Source of the DNA: Bacteroidaceae bacterium
GTDB taxonomy: Bacteria; Bacteroidota; Bacteroidia; Bacteroidales; Bacteroidaceae
Length of the DNA: 56,531 nucleotides
Assembly (NCBI GenBank): GCA_017503645.1
Contig: JAFVSR010000034.1
Location: 1-56,531 of the forward strand
Direction: 5' to 3'
Positions 27,714 to 35,645 of this stretch are shown here, piece after piece. The notes under the pieces are model-generated. The model was not told where the DNA came from. It did not search any database and saw only the letters and a program-made list of their open reading frames with translations. The translations under genes were made by a program, and so were the position numbers. The stretch's first letter is position 1, and every line of letters begins with the position of its first letter.

Positions 27714-28103
27714 ATGTACGCAATTGTTGAGATTAACGGACAGCAGTTCAAGGCAGAGGCCGGCAAGAAGCTGTACGTGCACCACATCAAGGGTGCTCAG
27801 AATGACACAACAGTGGAGTTTGACCGCGTGTTGTTGTTGGATAATGAAGGCGCAATCACAGTGGGTGCTCCTACTGTAGAGGGTGCAAAAGTGGTTTGCT
27901 ATATTGGCAATGTTCGTGAGATGAAGCAGACTCGTAAGTCAAAAGACGGTCAGAACATCGTTACTACACGCACTATCGACCCCACTTTGGTTAAGGGTGA
28001 TAAGGTGTTGGTATTCCACAAACGTCGCCGCAAAGGTTACCGTAAATTGAACGGTCATCGTCAGCAGTTCACAGAGTTAGTTGTTAAAGAAATTATCGGT
28101 TAA
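27714..28103 (+). CDS. rplU: 50S ribosomal protein L21
   Basis: 129 residues, beginning [20 protein letters not shown]. It is longer than the usual 100-105 because of an insertion after [15 protein letters not shown] and a longer C-terminal half; the conserved basic motif is [21 protein letters not shown]21 binds 23S rRNA domain I near L20. It is followed 19 bases later by rpmA, the universal partner. Confidence 0.95.
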   Translation: MYAIVEINGQQFKAEAGKKLYVHHIKGAQNDTTVEFDRVLLLDNEGAITVGAPTVEGAKVVCYIGNVREMKQTRKSKDGQNIVTTRTIDPTLVKGDKVLVFHKRRRKGYRKLNGHRQQFTELVVKEIIG

Positions 28104-28122
28104 TTTTTAAAAGAAAAGTATT

Positions 28123-28389
28123 ATGGCACATAAGAAAGGTGTTGGTAGTTCAAAGAACGGCCGCGAGTCAGCAAGCCAGAGATTAGGTGTTAAAATCTGG
28201 GGTGGCCAGGTATGCAAAGCCGGTAATATCATCGTTCGTCAGCGTGGTACAGTACACAATCCCGGTGCAAACATCGGTATGGGTAGCGACCACACTCTTT
28301 ACGCGTTGGTTGACGGCGTAGTTACTTTCAAGCGTGGCAAGAACGACAAGAGCTATGTTTCTGTTGTTCCCGTAGCTGAGAATAACTAA
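28123..28389 (+). CDS. rpmA: 50S ribosomal protein L27
   Basis: 88 residues: [20 protein letters not shown] followed by [21 protein letters not shown]27 reaches toward the peptidyl-transferase centre. The N-terminus lacks the processed leader of Firmicutes L27. Ends 19 bases before a strong terminator whose T-tract is the insertion site of the element at 28445-29884. Confidence 0.97.
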   Translation: MAHKKGVGSSKNGRESASQRLGVKIWGGQVCKAGNIIVRQRGTVHNPGANIGMGSDHTLYALVDGVVTFKRGKNDKSYVSVVPVAENN

Positions 28390-28408
28390 TAAATCATTTA
28401 TCCAAGAT

Positions 28409-28444
28409 AAAATGGAGATAACCGCGGTTATCTCCATTTTTTTT
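28409..28444 (+). terminator. Rho-independent terminator of rplU-rpmA
   Basis: Perfect 16-bp stem (AAAATGGAGATAACCG and its complement, 28409-28440) with almost no loop, followed by T residues up to 28444, where the inverted-repeat element begins. Confidence 0.9.
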
Positions 28445-28469
28445 AGGCAATAATATAGCAGTTGACCCA
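28445..28469 (+). repeat. Left terminal inverted repeat
   Basis: 25 bases, the exact reverse complement of 29860-29884. Just inside it, GTTGAC recurs in AGGGTTGACTGCTC (28477-28490), a possible sub-terminal binding site. Confidence 0.9.
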
Positions 28470-28508
28470 CAATTTAAGGGTTGACTGCTCTTTTTATCTA
28501 GTAATCAA

Positions 28509-29291
28509 TCAAAATTCATCGGAAATTGATGTGTACTCTTTTCTAAGACCTTTTGCTTCAAGGTGTATGCTACCACGTTCTGTTCTCATCAAGTTGGCAT
28601 GTAAGAAATTATCATAATCAAGTGGTATGTTTATTATAACAGAACCTTTGGTTTGTAATTCATTTGCAGCAGCCCTCCATTTATTGACATTATTCCAACC
28701 TTCTTTGTTGTTATTGGTAAGGTTTATCTGAAAATCTTCCTTTAATATCTTATTGACAGACTCCTTGATGATTTGATGTAAATCACTTTCAGTTAGTCTT
28801 ATTACTTGCTTTTTCATATCCTTTTTTGTTTTATATTCTTTATTTTCATTAATTGGATTTCTAGAAATACGAACTTGTGGCGGACTACATTTATTTGTTG
28901 TATCTTTATATTGTCCTTCATTTATGTCCTTAATTGATTGTATTATTAACTTTTCATATTGAGGTGTTAGAAATTGTGGATTACCTTGAAGATTATACAC
29001 ATATTCATTAACCTTGATTGGTTTTTTACGTAACCTTTTTAACGTAAGACATTCCACTTCATTAAAAGTAACTTCGGTATCTTCAAATACAATACTCACA
29101 ATTGGTAATCCTTTCCTTTTAGGATTCTTTTCTAATATATCATCTCATACATATAGTCTTGTACAGTGATTAGACAATCTCACTAATGTGTCACCTATCT
29201 GAGTGTAATATGAATCCTTTTCTTCCGTTGCTGGTACTCTGAATTGTACATACTGCAAAACTTTCTTAATTATCTCTCTTGAAAATGCCAT
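28509..29291 (-). pseudogene. Unknown element-borne protein interrupted by an in-frame TGA
   Basis: From the ATG at 29291 the frame encodes 48 residues (MAFSREIIKKVLQYVQF ... HCTRLYV), then TGA at 29147-29145, then continues open for 211 codons to a TGA at 28511-28509. The part after the stop can restart at GTG 29099 (196 residues) or ATG 28817 (102 residues). The last fragment begins MKKQVIRLTESDLHQIIKES, a basic helical motif I associate with small proteins of gut Bacteroidota phages and islands. Reading the TGA as Trp gives a smooth protein of about 260 residues, so a recent TGG-to-TGA change is the simplest explanation. Function unknown. Confidence 0.6.
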
Positions 29292-29313
29292 ATATTTCAT
29301 TTATTTATTATAA

Positions 29314-29344
29314 ATATTTCTATTTTTGCAAAAAATAGAAATAT
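29314..29344. promoter_or_regulatory. Perfect palindrome spanning promoter and start codon of the divergent element genes
   Basis: Two 14-base arms (ATATTTCTATTTTT and its complement) flank GCA. The plus-strand -7 box TATTTTTG (29321-29328) lies within it, and the right arm ends in the AT of the ATG at 29343. The minus strand carries a similar TATTTTTTG facing the gene that starts at 29291. This is a good candidate for a shared operator/promoter controlling both genes. Confidence 0.6.
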
Positions 29345-29828
29345 GGAAATAAAACGTGATAATTTTAGATTTAATAGGATTATTAATCCAAGCAATGTCA
29401 TTGAAGAATCAACATTGTTTTATATGGAACAAAACGATATAGACGATGATGATATTGTTTGTGGTGAACAAATTGAGGGTGGTGATAATATAATTGTACT
29501 TCAAAATATAACAGAACCGTACCAAGGTGAACGTTATTGTTATTTAAAAACTAATACTATTATTGGTGGTGATGGACACACAAAATTGATTACTATAAAC
29601 AAAATTATCGTTGATAAGAATTTAATTAATCAGAGCTTATTTTTTAATATTTTCAAAATCTTATTACAACAAGAAGAAAACGAATATAATAATAGAATAA
29701 TGTTAACAACAAGGTTTAACGAATGCTTCAAAAACAGAGTGGTTGATATTGCCAATTCAATTTCAAATCGCATTTGTGAAATGTACTCCTTTACATCTGA
29801 TTTGAATCCAAGTTTTATTATACCATAA
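29343..29828 (+). CDS. Element-borne protein of unknown function
   Basis: 161 residues, rich in Asn, Ile and acidic residues, with no tryptophan, signal peptide or membrane segment. I do not recognise a domain. Notable segments are the acidic NDIDDDDIVCGEQIEGGDN, a strand-rich middle and a helical C-terminal part (NLINQSLFFNIFKILLQQEE). It is transcribed divergently from the broken minus-strand gene, and the leader would be only about 8 bases from the -7 box in the palindrome. It is the only intact gene of the element. Confidence 0.65.
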   Translation: MEIKRDNFRFNRIINPSNVIEESTLFYMEQNDIDDDDIVCGEQIEGGDNIIVLQNITEPYQGERYCYLKTNTIIGGDGHTKLITINKIIVDKNLINQSLFFNIFKILLQQEENEYNNRIMLTTRFNECFKNRVVDIANSISNRICEMYSFTSDLNPSFIIP

Positions 29829-29859
29829 ATACAACTATTTCTGACTATAGTTTTTATTT

Positions 29860-29884
29860 TGGGTCAACTGCTATATTATTGCCT
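29860..29884 (-). repeat. Right terminal inverted repeat
   Basis: 25 bases, the exact reverse complement of 28445-28469, followed by a TTTTTTA tract and then the serS promoter region. Confidence 0.9.
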
Positions 29885-29921
29885 TTTTTTATTTTGTGAC
29901 GGCTAATTTTTTCTTCATAAC

Positions 29922-29954
29922 TTGTTAAAAACCGCAAAATTAGTTGTATCTTTG
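29922..29954 (+). promoter_or_regulatory. serS promoter
   Basis: TTG at 29922-29924 and TATCTTTG at 29947-29954, giving a leader of about 55 bases before the serS ATG. It lies just outside the inserted element, so serS keeps its own promoter. Confidence 0.55.
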
Positions 29955-30013
29955 TGAGATAGCATAGCGCCGGCCTGCGGCGCGCACACAAGGATATTTA
30001 ATAAAACATATAT

Positions 30014-31288
30014 ATGCTTACACTTAAAGTAATTGCCCAGGACACCGAAAAGGTGATAAAGGGCTTGGAGAAAAAGCATTTCAAGAATGCAAAAGAGGTT
30101 GTGGATAAGGTGCTTGCACACGACAAAGAGCGTCGTGCGGCACAGTCGGAACTCGATAACATACTTGCGCAGAACAAGCAGCTTGCAGCGCAAATAGGCA
30201 AGTTGATGAAGGAGAAGAATGTCGAAGAGGCCGAAAAGGTAAAGGCACAGGTGGCTGCTCTTAAAGAGACGGCAAAGGAGTTGCAGGAGAAGATGGACAC
30301 CGCTGCTGCCGATGTTCAGCAGTTGCTCTACACAATCCCTAATCTGCCTTATGACGAGGTACCCGAGGGCGTTTCGGCCGAGGACAACGTAGTTGAAAAG
30401 ACAGGCGGAATGGAAACTCCCCTGCCCGAGAATGCTCTCCCTCACTGGGAACTCGCAAAGAAATATGACCTCATAGATTTTGATCTCGGTGTTAAAATCA
30501 CAGGCGCAGGCTTCCCTGTTTACAAAGGCAAGGGTGCGCAGTTGCAGCGTGCACTCATCAATTTCTTCCTCGACGAGGCTCGCAAATCGGGCTACACCGA
30601 GGTGATGCCCCCCACCGTGGTGAATGCAGCATCGGGTTATGGTACAGGCCAGTTGCCCGACAAGGAGGGCCAGATGTATCATTGCGGCCTCGACGACCTC
30701 TATCTCATTCCCACAGCCGAGGTTCCTGTTACAAATATCTATCGCGATGTTATTCTCGACGAGAAACAGCTCCCCATAAAGAACTGCGCATACACACAAT
30801 GCTTCCGTCGCGAGGCCGGTTCATACGGTAAAGATGTTCGTGGCCTTAACCGCCTGCACGAATTCTCAAAGATTGAGATTGTGCGCATTGATACTCCCGA
30901 GCATAGTAAGGAGTCGCACAAAGAGATGCTCGAGCACGTTGAGGGCCTCTTGAAGAAACTGGAACTCCCTTATCGCATACTGCGCCTTTGCGGTGGCGAT
31001 ATGAGTTTTACCGCAGCCCTCTGCTTCGACTTTGAAGTCTATTCCGAGGCGCAGAAACGTTGGCTCGAGGTAAGCTCGGTATCTAACTTCGACAACTACC
31101 AGGCCAACCGCCTTAAATGCCGTTACCGCACAGCCGACAAAAAGACCGAGCTTTGCCACACACTCAACGGCTCGGCGCTTGCCCTGCCCCGTATAGTGGC
31201 GGCCCTGCTCGAGAATAACCAGACTCCCGAGGGTATAAGGATTCCTGCGGTGTTGGTTCCTTATTGTGGTTTCGAAATTATAAATTAA
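30014..31288 (+). CDS. serS: Seryl-tRNA synthetase
   Basis: 424 residues. An N-terminal coiled-coil arm (about 25-105) binds the long variable arm of tRNA-Ser. The class II core has motif 2 AYTQCFRREAGSYGKDVRGL and motif 3 NGSALALPRIVAALLENNQ; YLIPTAEVPVTNIY is the serine-binding TxE region. Charges tRNA-Ser in the cytosol. Monocistronic. Confidence 0.97.
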   Translation: MLTLKVIAQDTEKVIKGLEKKHFKNAKEVVDKVLAHDKERRAAQSELDNILAQNKQLAAQIGKLMKEKNVEEAEKVKAQVAALKETAKELQEKMDTAAADVQQLLYTIPNLPYDEVPEGVSAEDNVVEKTGGMETPLPENALPHWELAKKYDLIDFDLGVKITGAGFPVYKGKGAQLQRALINFFLDEARKSGYTEVMPPTVVNAASGYGTGQLPDKEGQMYHCGLDDLYLIPTAEVPVTNIYRDVILDEKQLPIKNCAYTQCFRREAGSYGKDVRGLNRLHEFSKIEIVRIDTPEHSKESHKEMLEHVEGLLKKLELPYRILRLCGGDMSFTAALCFDFEVYSEAQKRWLEVSSVSNFDNYQANRLKCRYRTADKKTELCHTLNGSALALPRIVAALLENNQTPEGIRIPAVLVPYCGFEIIN

Positions 31289-31297
31289 CTAAAAAGG

Positions 31298-31381
31298 CAT
31301 CTGCTGCGTTACGCTCGTTTTTGTAAACGGTCATTTAGGTTCACTAAACTCCCGTTTTCAAAAACATCGCAGGCCCTAAGA
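31298..31381. repeat. Hairpin-forming intergenic repeat after serS
   Basis: Imperfect inverted arms: CTGCTGCGTTACGCTCG and GTTTTTGTAAACGG on the left, CCGTTTTCAAAAAC and CGCAGG on the right. It could act as the serS terminator. The whole gap 31289-31587 contains only this and the repeat at 31382-31516. Confidence 0.5.
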
Positions 31382-31516
31382 TGTCATTCCGATGGAGTGC
31401 AGCGACGAGGAATCTCAAAAACAGTGCAAAAAAAAGAGATCTCTCACATACGTTATTCGCATAGCTCATCGAAAACCTCTTTTGATTTTTTTCATTAAGG
31501 TATGGTCGAGATGACA
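31382..31516. repeat. MITE-like Bacteroidota repeat
   Basis: The ends are imperfect inverted repeats: TGTCATTCCGATGGAGTG on the left and GGTATGGTCGAGATGACA on the right (outer TGTCATnnCGA on both). The interior holds GAGGAATCTC and GAGATCTCTC. A shorter relative in opposite orientation lies at 43470-43553. Confidence 0.55.
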
Positions 31517-31587
31517 ATTTGTATTTAGTGTAAAATTGTATATAGGCGCCATTATTTGTTTATTAAGAGATAACAAACACAAATATT

Positions 31588-33888
31588 ATGTATAAAATAG
31601 TTTCAAAAGAACAATTCTCGGAAAAGGTATTCCGTTTGAGGGTTGAAGCTCCGTTGATTGCGAAAGCATACAGAGCAGGTAACTTTGTAATTGTGAGAGT
31701 GGGCGAGAAGGGTGAGCGCATCCCCTTGACAATTGCTCACGCCGACACAGAAAAAGGGCTCATAACACTTGTGATACAGAAAGTGGGCTTGAGCTCGTCG
31801 CGTTTGTGCGACCTCAACGAGGGCGATTACATAACCGATGTTGTGGGCCCTCTTGGCCAGGCAACCGAGATTGAGAATTTCGGTACCGTGGTATGCGCCG
31901 GCGGTGGTGTGGGTGTGGCACCAATGTTGCCCATCGCAACCGCTCTCAAGAAGGCGGGCAACCGAGTTATTTCGGTGCTTGCAGGCCGTTCGAAAGACCT
32001 CATCATCCTTGAAAAAGAGGTGCGCGAGGTGTCCGATGAGGTTATCATAATGACCGACGACGGCTCGTATGGCGATAAGGGCCTTGTTACCGAGGGTATC
32101 GAGCGTGTAATAAAGCGCGAGAAGGTTGACCACTGCGTTGCCATCGGTCCCGCAATTATGATGAAATTTGTGTGCAAGCTCACAAAGCAGTACGAAATTC
32201 CCACCGTTGTGTCGCTCAACACCATTATGGTGGATGGAACAGGTATGTGCGGTGCCTGCCGTGTAACTGTTGGCGGAAAGACAAAGTTCGTTTGTGTCGA
32301 TGGCCCCGAGTTCGATGGTCATCAGGTCGATTTCGACGGTATGATGCAGCGTCTTGGCAGTTTCCGCAGCGAGGAGGCCGAGGAGATTCACAAACTCGAC
32401 AAATGCGAGGCTACAGGCGAGCCCGCAGGCGAGGTGTGTGACCTCACAAGCCGCGATGCCGAGTGGCGTGTGGCCCTGCGCAACAAGATGAAGCCCAAAG
32501 AGCGCACAACAATAGAGCGTTGCGAAATGCCCGAGTTGGACCCCGTCTACCGTGCTACAAAATTGCGCGAGGAGGTGAACACCGGCCTCACAAAGGAGAT
32601 GGCAATGGTGGAGGCACAGCGCTGCCTCGACTGCCCCAACCCTGCCTGTATGGAGGGTTGCCCCGTGAACATCAAGATTCCTTCGTTCATCAAGAATATA
32701 GAGCGTGGCGAGTTCGGCAAGGCTGCACAGGTGCTTAAAATGACAAGCTCGTTGCCCGCAGTTTGCGGTCGTGTATGTCCCCAAGAGAAACAGTGCGAGA
32801 GCAAGTGTATCCACCTGAAGATGGGGCACAAGGCTGTTGCTATTGGTGCTCTTGAGCGCTTTGCTGCCGACTATGCACGCGAGAATGGCGAAATGGCTGT
32901 TCCCGCAGTGGCCCCCTCAAACGGCAAGAAGGTTGCTGTTGTGGGTTCGGGCCCCGCAGGCCTCTCGTTTGCCGGCGATATGGCAAAGCTCGGATATAGT
33001 GTAACCGTGTTCGAGGCATTGCACGAAATTGGCGGCGTGCTTAAATATGGTATTCCCGAATTCCGCTTGCCCAATTCAATCGTGGATGTGGAGATAGATA
33101 CATTGCGCGCAATGGGCGTGGAGTTTGTAAAGGACTGCGTTATTGGTAAAACAATCTCCATTGCACAGTTGCAGGAAGATGGCTATCAGGGTGTCTTTGT
33201 GGCATCGGGTGCCGGCCTTCCCAACTTTATGAACATCCCCGGTGAGAACTCCATAAACATTCTCTCGTCTAACGAATACCTCACACGCGTGAACCTTATG
33301 GACGCATCGAACCCCGACACCGATACTCCTATGCACATAGGTAAGAGAGTGGCTGTCGTTGGTGGCGGTAACACTGCTATGGACTCTGTGCGCACAGCGT
33401 TGCGCTTGGGTGCCGAGCGTGCGATGATTATCTATCGCCGTTCCGAGGCCGAGATGCCTGCCCGTCTTGAGGAGGTTAAGCACGCCAAGGAGGAGGGTGT
33501 TGAGTTCCTCACACTGCATAACCCCATCGAGTATATCGCCGATGAGAAGGGTTGCGTGAAGCAGATTGTTCTGCAGAAGATGGAGCTTGGCGAGCCCGAC
33601 GCTTCGGGCCGTCGTTCGCCTGTACCCATCGAGGGTGCCATTGAGACAATAGACATTGATATGGCTGTTGTTTCGGTAGGTGTGTCGCCCAACCCCCTTG
33701 TTCCCACATCGGTTGAGGGCTTGGAGCTTGGTCGAAAGAACACAATTGCAGTTAATGAAAATATGCAGTCGTCTATCCCCTATATCTATGCGGGTGGCGA
33801 TATTGTTCGCGGCGGTGCCACCGTTATCCTCGCAATGGGTGATGGCCGTCACGCGGCTGCCTCTATGCACGAGATGTTGAGTAAGTAA
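31588..33888 (+). CDS. Fused NfnA-like FAD/NAD reductase and GltD-like NADPH oxidoreductase
   Basis: 766 residues in two parts. Residues 1-280 are a dihydroorotate dehydrogenase B/sulfide dehydrogenase beta-type reductase: FAD segment NFVIVRVGEKGERIPLTIA, NAD segment VVCAGGGVGVAPMLPIA, and cysteines in GTGMCGACRVTVGG for a [2Fe-2S] cluster. Residues 330-766 are GltD-like: two [4Fe-4S] cysteine groups (RCLDCPNPACMEGCP and CGRVCPQEKQCESKC), FAD motif VAVVGSGPAGLSFAGDMAKL and NADPH motif VAVVGGGNTAMDSVRTA. The two halves correspond to NfnA and NfnB, so electron transfer or bifurcation between NADH, ferredoxin and NADPH is likely. Such fusions are commonly annotated as dihydroorotate dehydrogenase B subunit/glutamate synthase. 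Confidence 0.92.
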   Translation: MYKIVSKEQFSEKVFRLRVEAPLIAKAYRAGNFVIVRVGEKGERIPLTIAHADTEKGLITLVIQKVGLSSSRLCDLNEGDYITDVVGPLGQATEIENFGTVVCAGGGVGVAPMLPIATALKKAGNRVISVLAGRSKDLIILEKEVREVSDEVIIMTDDGSYGDKGLVTEGIERVIKREKVDHCVAIGPAIMMKFVCKLTKQYEIPTVVSLNTIMVDGTGMCGACRVTVGGKTKFVCVDGPEFDGHQVDFDGMMQRLGSFRSEEAEEIHKLDKCEATGEPAGEVCDLTSRDAEWRVALRNKMKPKERTTIERCEMPELDPVYRATKLREEVNTGLTKEMAMVEAQRCLDCPNPACMEGCPVNIKIPSFIKNIERGEFGKAAQVLKMTSSLPAVCGRVCPQEKQCESKCIHLKMGHKAVAIGALERFAADYARENGEMAVPAVAPSNGKKVAVVGSGPAGLSFAGDMAKLGYSVTVFEALHEIGGVLKYGIPEFRLPNSIVDVEIDTLRAMGVEFVKDCVIGKTISIAQLQEDGYQGVFVASGAGLPNFMNIPGENSINILSSNEYLTRVNLMDASNPDTDTPMHIGKRVAVVGGGNTAMDSVRTALRLGAERAMIIYRRSEAEMPARLEEVKHAKEEGVEFLTLHNPIEYIADEKGCVKQIVLQKMELGEPDASGRRSPVPIEGAIETIDIDMAVVSVGVSPNPLVPTSVEGLELGRKNTIAVNENMQSSIPYIYAGGDIVRGGATVILAMGDGRHAAASMHEMLSK

Positions 33889-33908
33889 AGTATTACTTTC
33901 ATATAAAA

Positions 33909-33962
33909 GAAGATGACTAAAAGGTGTATTTGGGGAACCAAATACACTTTTTAGTCATCTTC
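33909..33962. terminator. Bidirectional hairpin terminator
   Basis: 25-bp arms with a single mismatch and a 4-base loop between convergent genes. The arms read GAAGATGACTAAAAGGTGTA on the left and TACACTTTTTAGTCATCTTC on the right. The sequence is shared with the repeat ending at 18473. Confidence 0.85.
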
Positions 33963-33965
33963 ATA

Positions 33966-34526
33966 CTACCTTTCCCACCCCTCTACGCGGTATACCTTTT
34001 CAACAAGTTTTCTCTTCTTTTTTGTCGTGGCATCCTTGTGCCACACCTCTATGCGGGCTGCATAATAGTCGCCCCACACTCCTTCGTAGATGGTGAATTT
34101 CTGCTTGTTTACCAATTTGCTAAAAGAATCGGTAGCGGCAATTTCAACCTTGCCTTTTTCAAAGATGCGCTTCTTGGAGAGTGGAATGTTCTCCGTTACC
34201 TCGTAGCACTCAAGGTATATTTCGCCGGCGGGCAGCGAAGGGTAGTGGAAATCATAGAGATATATGCCTCCTTGAAAACCATTATATATTTGCAGATAGC
34301 CGTCAGTGGTAAGGCTGTCGGCAGGTGCCGCAAGCACCGAATCGCGCAGTTCCATAGGTTGGTTATATACAAGCCCGGCAGGGATTTGGTGCCTTTTGCC
34401 AAAGTCGTCGTTGTCGGGGCCGAATGCACTGTGGAATGCTTCTCTTATGGCAAATATAAACGATACTATAAGTATGAGTATTGCAATTACGAACCCCCAA
34501 AGCAGTCTGGTTAAAAACTTTTTCAT
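33966..34526 (-). CDS. Membrane-anchored protein of unknown function
   Basis: 186 residues with one N-terminal hydrophobic segment (LLWGFVIAILILIVSFIFAI, about 8-27), so probably anchored to the inner membrane with the rest outside. The soluble part is strand-rich (GGIYLYDFHYP, KFTIYEGVWGDYYAARIEVW). No family recognised. It is the last gene of the ABC-GntR operon, 24 bases behind the regulator. Confidence 0.65.
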   Translation of the reverse strand: MKKFLTRLLWGFVIAILILIVSFIFAIREAFHSAFGPDNDDFGKRHQIPAGLVYNQPMELRDSVLAAPADSLTTDGYLQIYNGFQGGIYLYDFHYPSLPAGEIYLECYEVTENIPLSKKRIFEKGKVEIAATDSFSKLVNKQKFTIYEGVWGDYYAARIEVWHKDATTKKKRKLVEKVYRVEGWER

Positions 34527-34550
34527 TGTAAAAAATCGTCGTTATGTCTG

Positions 34551-34895
34551 TTACAGCAGCTTCAACAGCTCCTCTTTGGTAATTCCCAAAAGCTCGGCTT
34601 TTGCCTTGAACAGAGGCAGCTCGTTTTCAAGAAATTCGCGCTTCTGAGCCGCTTTTATTCTCTCGCGTGCGCCCTCTTTCACAAAGTAGCCGAGGCCGCG
34701 TTTGTTGTATATTATATCCTCGGCCTCCAACAACTGGTATGTGCGCACAATGGTATTGGGGTTCACCCCAAGCGTGGCGCCAAGTTCGCGCACCGATGGT
34801 ATGCGTGCTTCCTCCTCCCAAGTGTGGCACATAATGCGTTCCCGCATCATATCGGCTGTTTGCAGGTATATTGGTTTATGTTCACTGAATTCCAT
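34551..34895 (-). CDS. GntR family regulator, YtrA type
   Basis: 114 residues: an N-terminal winged helix (PIYLQTADMMRERIMCHTWE, RIPSVRELGATLGVNPNTIV) followed by a short helical dimerisation tail without an effector domain, the hallmark of the YtrA subfamily that usually represses a linked ABC-transporter operon. It sits inside the operon behind three membrane proteins and the ATPase. The palindrome GTGTAnTA-n6-TAnTACAC at 37796-37817 at the operon's promoter is the obvious operator. Confidence 0.9.
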   Translation of the reverse strand: MEFSEHKPIYLQTADMMRERIMCHTWEEEARIPSVRELGATLGVNPNTIVRTYQLLEAEDIIYNKRGLGYFVKEGARERIKAAQKREFLENELPLFKAKAELLGITKEELLKLL

Positions 34896-34899
34896 TCTG

Positions 34900-35598
34900 T
34901 TATGCTTTTATGCGTTTTATCATTAGGTATATGAGTGCTTGAAAAACTATGAGGTTTACAATAGATATTATGTTCATAAACAGTGCCATTGTGGTGGGTG
35001 ATATATGTTCGCCATCTACCGTACCTATCAAAATGGCGGCAAGGGCAATGTCGGCTGCGGGTAAGGCCAATGCAATGGCAAGGCCTTTCAGGTTTCTGAA
35101 CAGCACGAACACAAGCAGCAGAAACGTTGTGCAGCTTATCCACGACCAGTTCACAAGCACGTATAAAAGGTAATCGGGCTGTAAATGTATTTCGTTGCCT
35201 GTGTAATGGCCGGCTGTGTAAATGAGCGAACCTATGTGGTTTATCACCGTTGCCAATATTATGATGGTTGCGGGTGCTATCACCAATGTGTTCATAAACA
35301 TCGACAGGTATTTTTCGGTGTTCGTTGCAGGCAAGGTGGGGTAGAGTGTGCGTTTTTCTTTTCCAATTATGAGCTTATAGTAGCCAAGTATGGGTGAAAT
35401 GCAAAGCAATATCTCGACAAAGCTCTCTCCTATGATGCTGCTGTAGAGTGTGGTTTCAGTGCTGTTGAGAGCCCTTGTGAAAATACATATCACTGTGTAT
35501 ATGAGCATAGCAGCTACGATGTAAAGCAGAAATTTGCTGCTCTTGTTCTCGTATATTATGAGCCGTGCAAGGCGTTTTATGTTTAATCTATTATTCAT
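34900..35598 (-). CDS. Integral membrane protein, paralogue 1 of the ABC operon
   Basis: 232 residues with about six hydrophobic segments. N-terminal motif IKRLARLIIYENKSSKFLLY, a central motif LPATNTEKYLSMFMNT before a long helix, and C-terminal MIKRIKA. The same three landmarks recur in the next two genes, so all three are paralogues and presumably together form, or vary, the permease of the ATPase encoded first. The stop lies 4 bases before the GntR gene. Confidence 0.8.
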   Translation of the reverse strand: MNNRLNIKRLARLIIYENKSSKFLLYIVAAMLIYTVICIFTRALNSTETTLYSSIIGESFVEILLCISPILGYYKLIIGKEKRTLYPTLPATNTEKYLSMFMNTLVIAPATIIILATVINHIGSLIYTAGHYTGNEIHLQPDYLLYVLVNWSWISCTTFLLLVFVLFRNLKGLAIALALPAADIALAAILIGTVDGEHISPTTMALFMNIISIVNLIVFQALIYLMIKRIKA

Positions 35599-35645
35599 CC
35601 TTTTTCGGTTTTTGTTATTAAAATTGCAGTTGGTTGCAGGGTCTT

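Larger units (their letters stand above)
28445..29884. mobile_element. 1.44-kb element with perfect 25-bp terminal inverted repeats, no transposase
   Basis: The left end 28445-28469 (starts AGGCAATAATATAGCAG) and right end 29860-29884 (ends CTGCTATATTATTGCCT) are exact reverse complements over 25 bases. Inside lie two divergent AT-rich genes of unknown function with a long palindrome between them, and no recognisable transposase or recombinase. The element interrupts the T-tract of the rpmA terminator: eight T precede it and six T follow it, so a target duplication within the T-run is possible but cannot be proved. Composition is far more AT-rich than the flanking rpmA and serS. It looks like a non-autonomous element mobilised in trans. 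Confidence 0.8.

Noticed and set aside
28509-29291. TGA read as tryptophan (alternative code)
   Set aside because: TGG is used for Trp in the same frame, and all other genes in the window use TGA as a normal stop; a nonsense mutation is simpler.
31603-32829. Long antisense frame opposite the NfnAB-like gene
   Set aside because: Composition is a mirror of the GC-rich codon pattern of the real gene, and no domain is recognisable. The same holds for antisense frames at 7554-8624, 8734-9642, 15359-16264 and 53097-53960.
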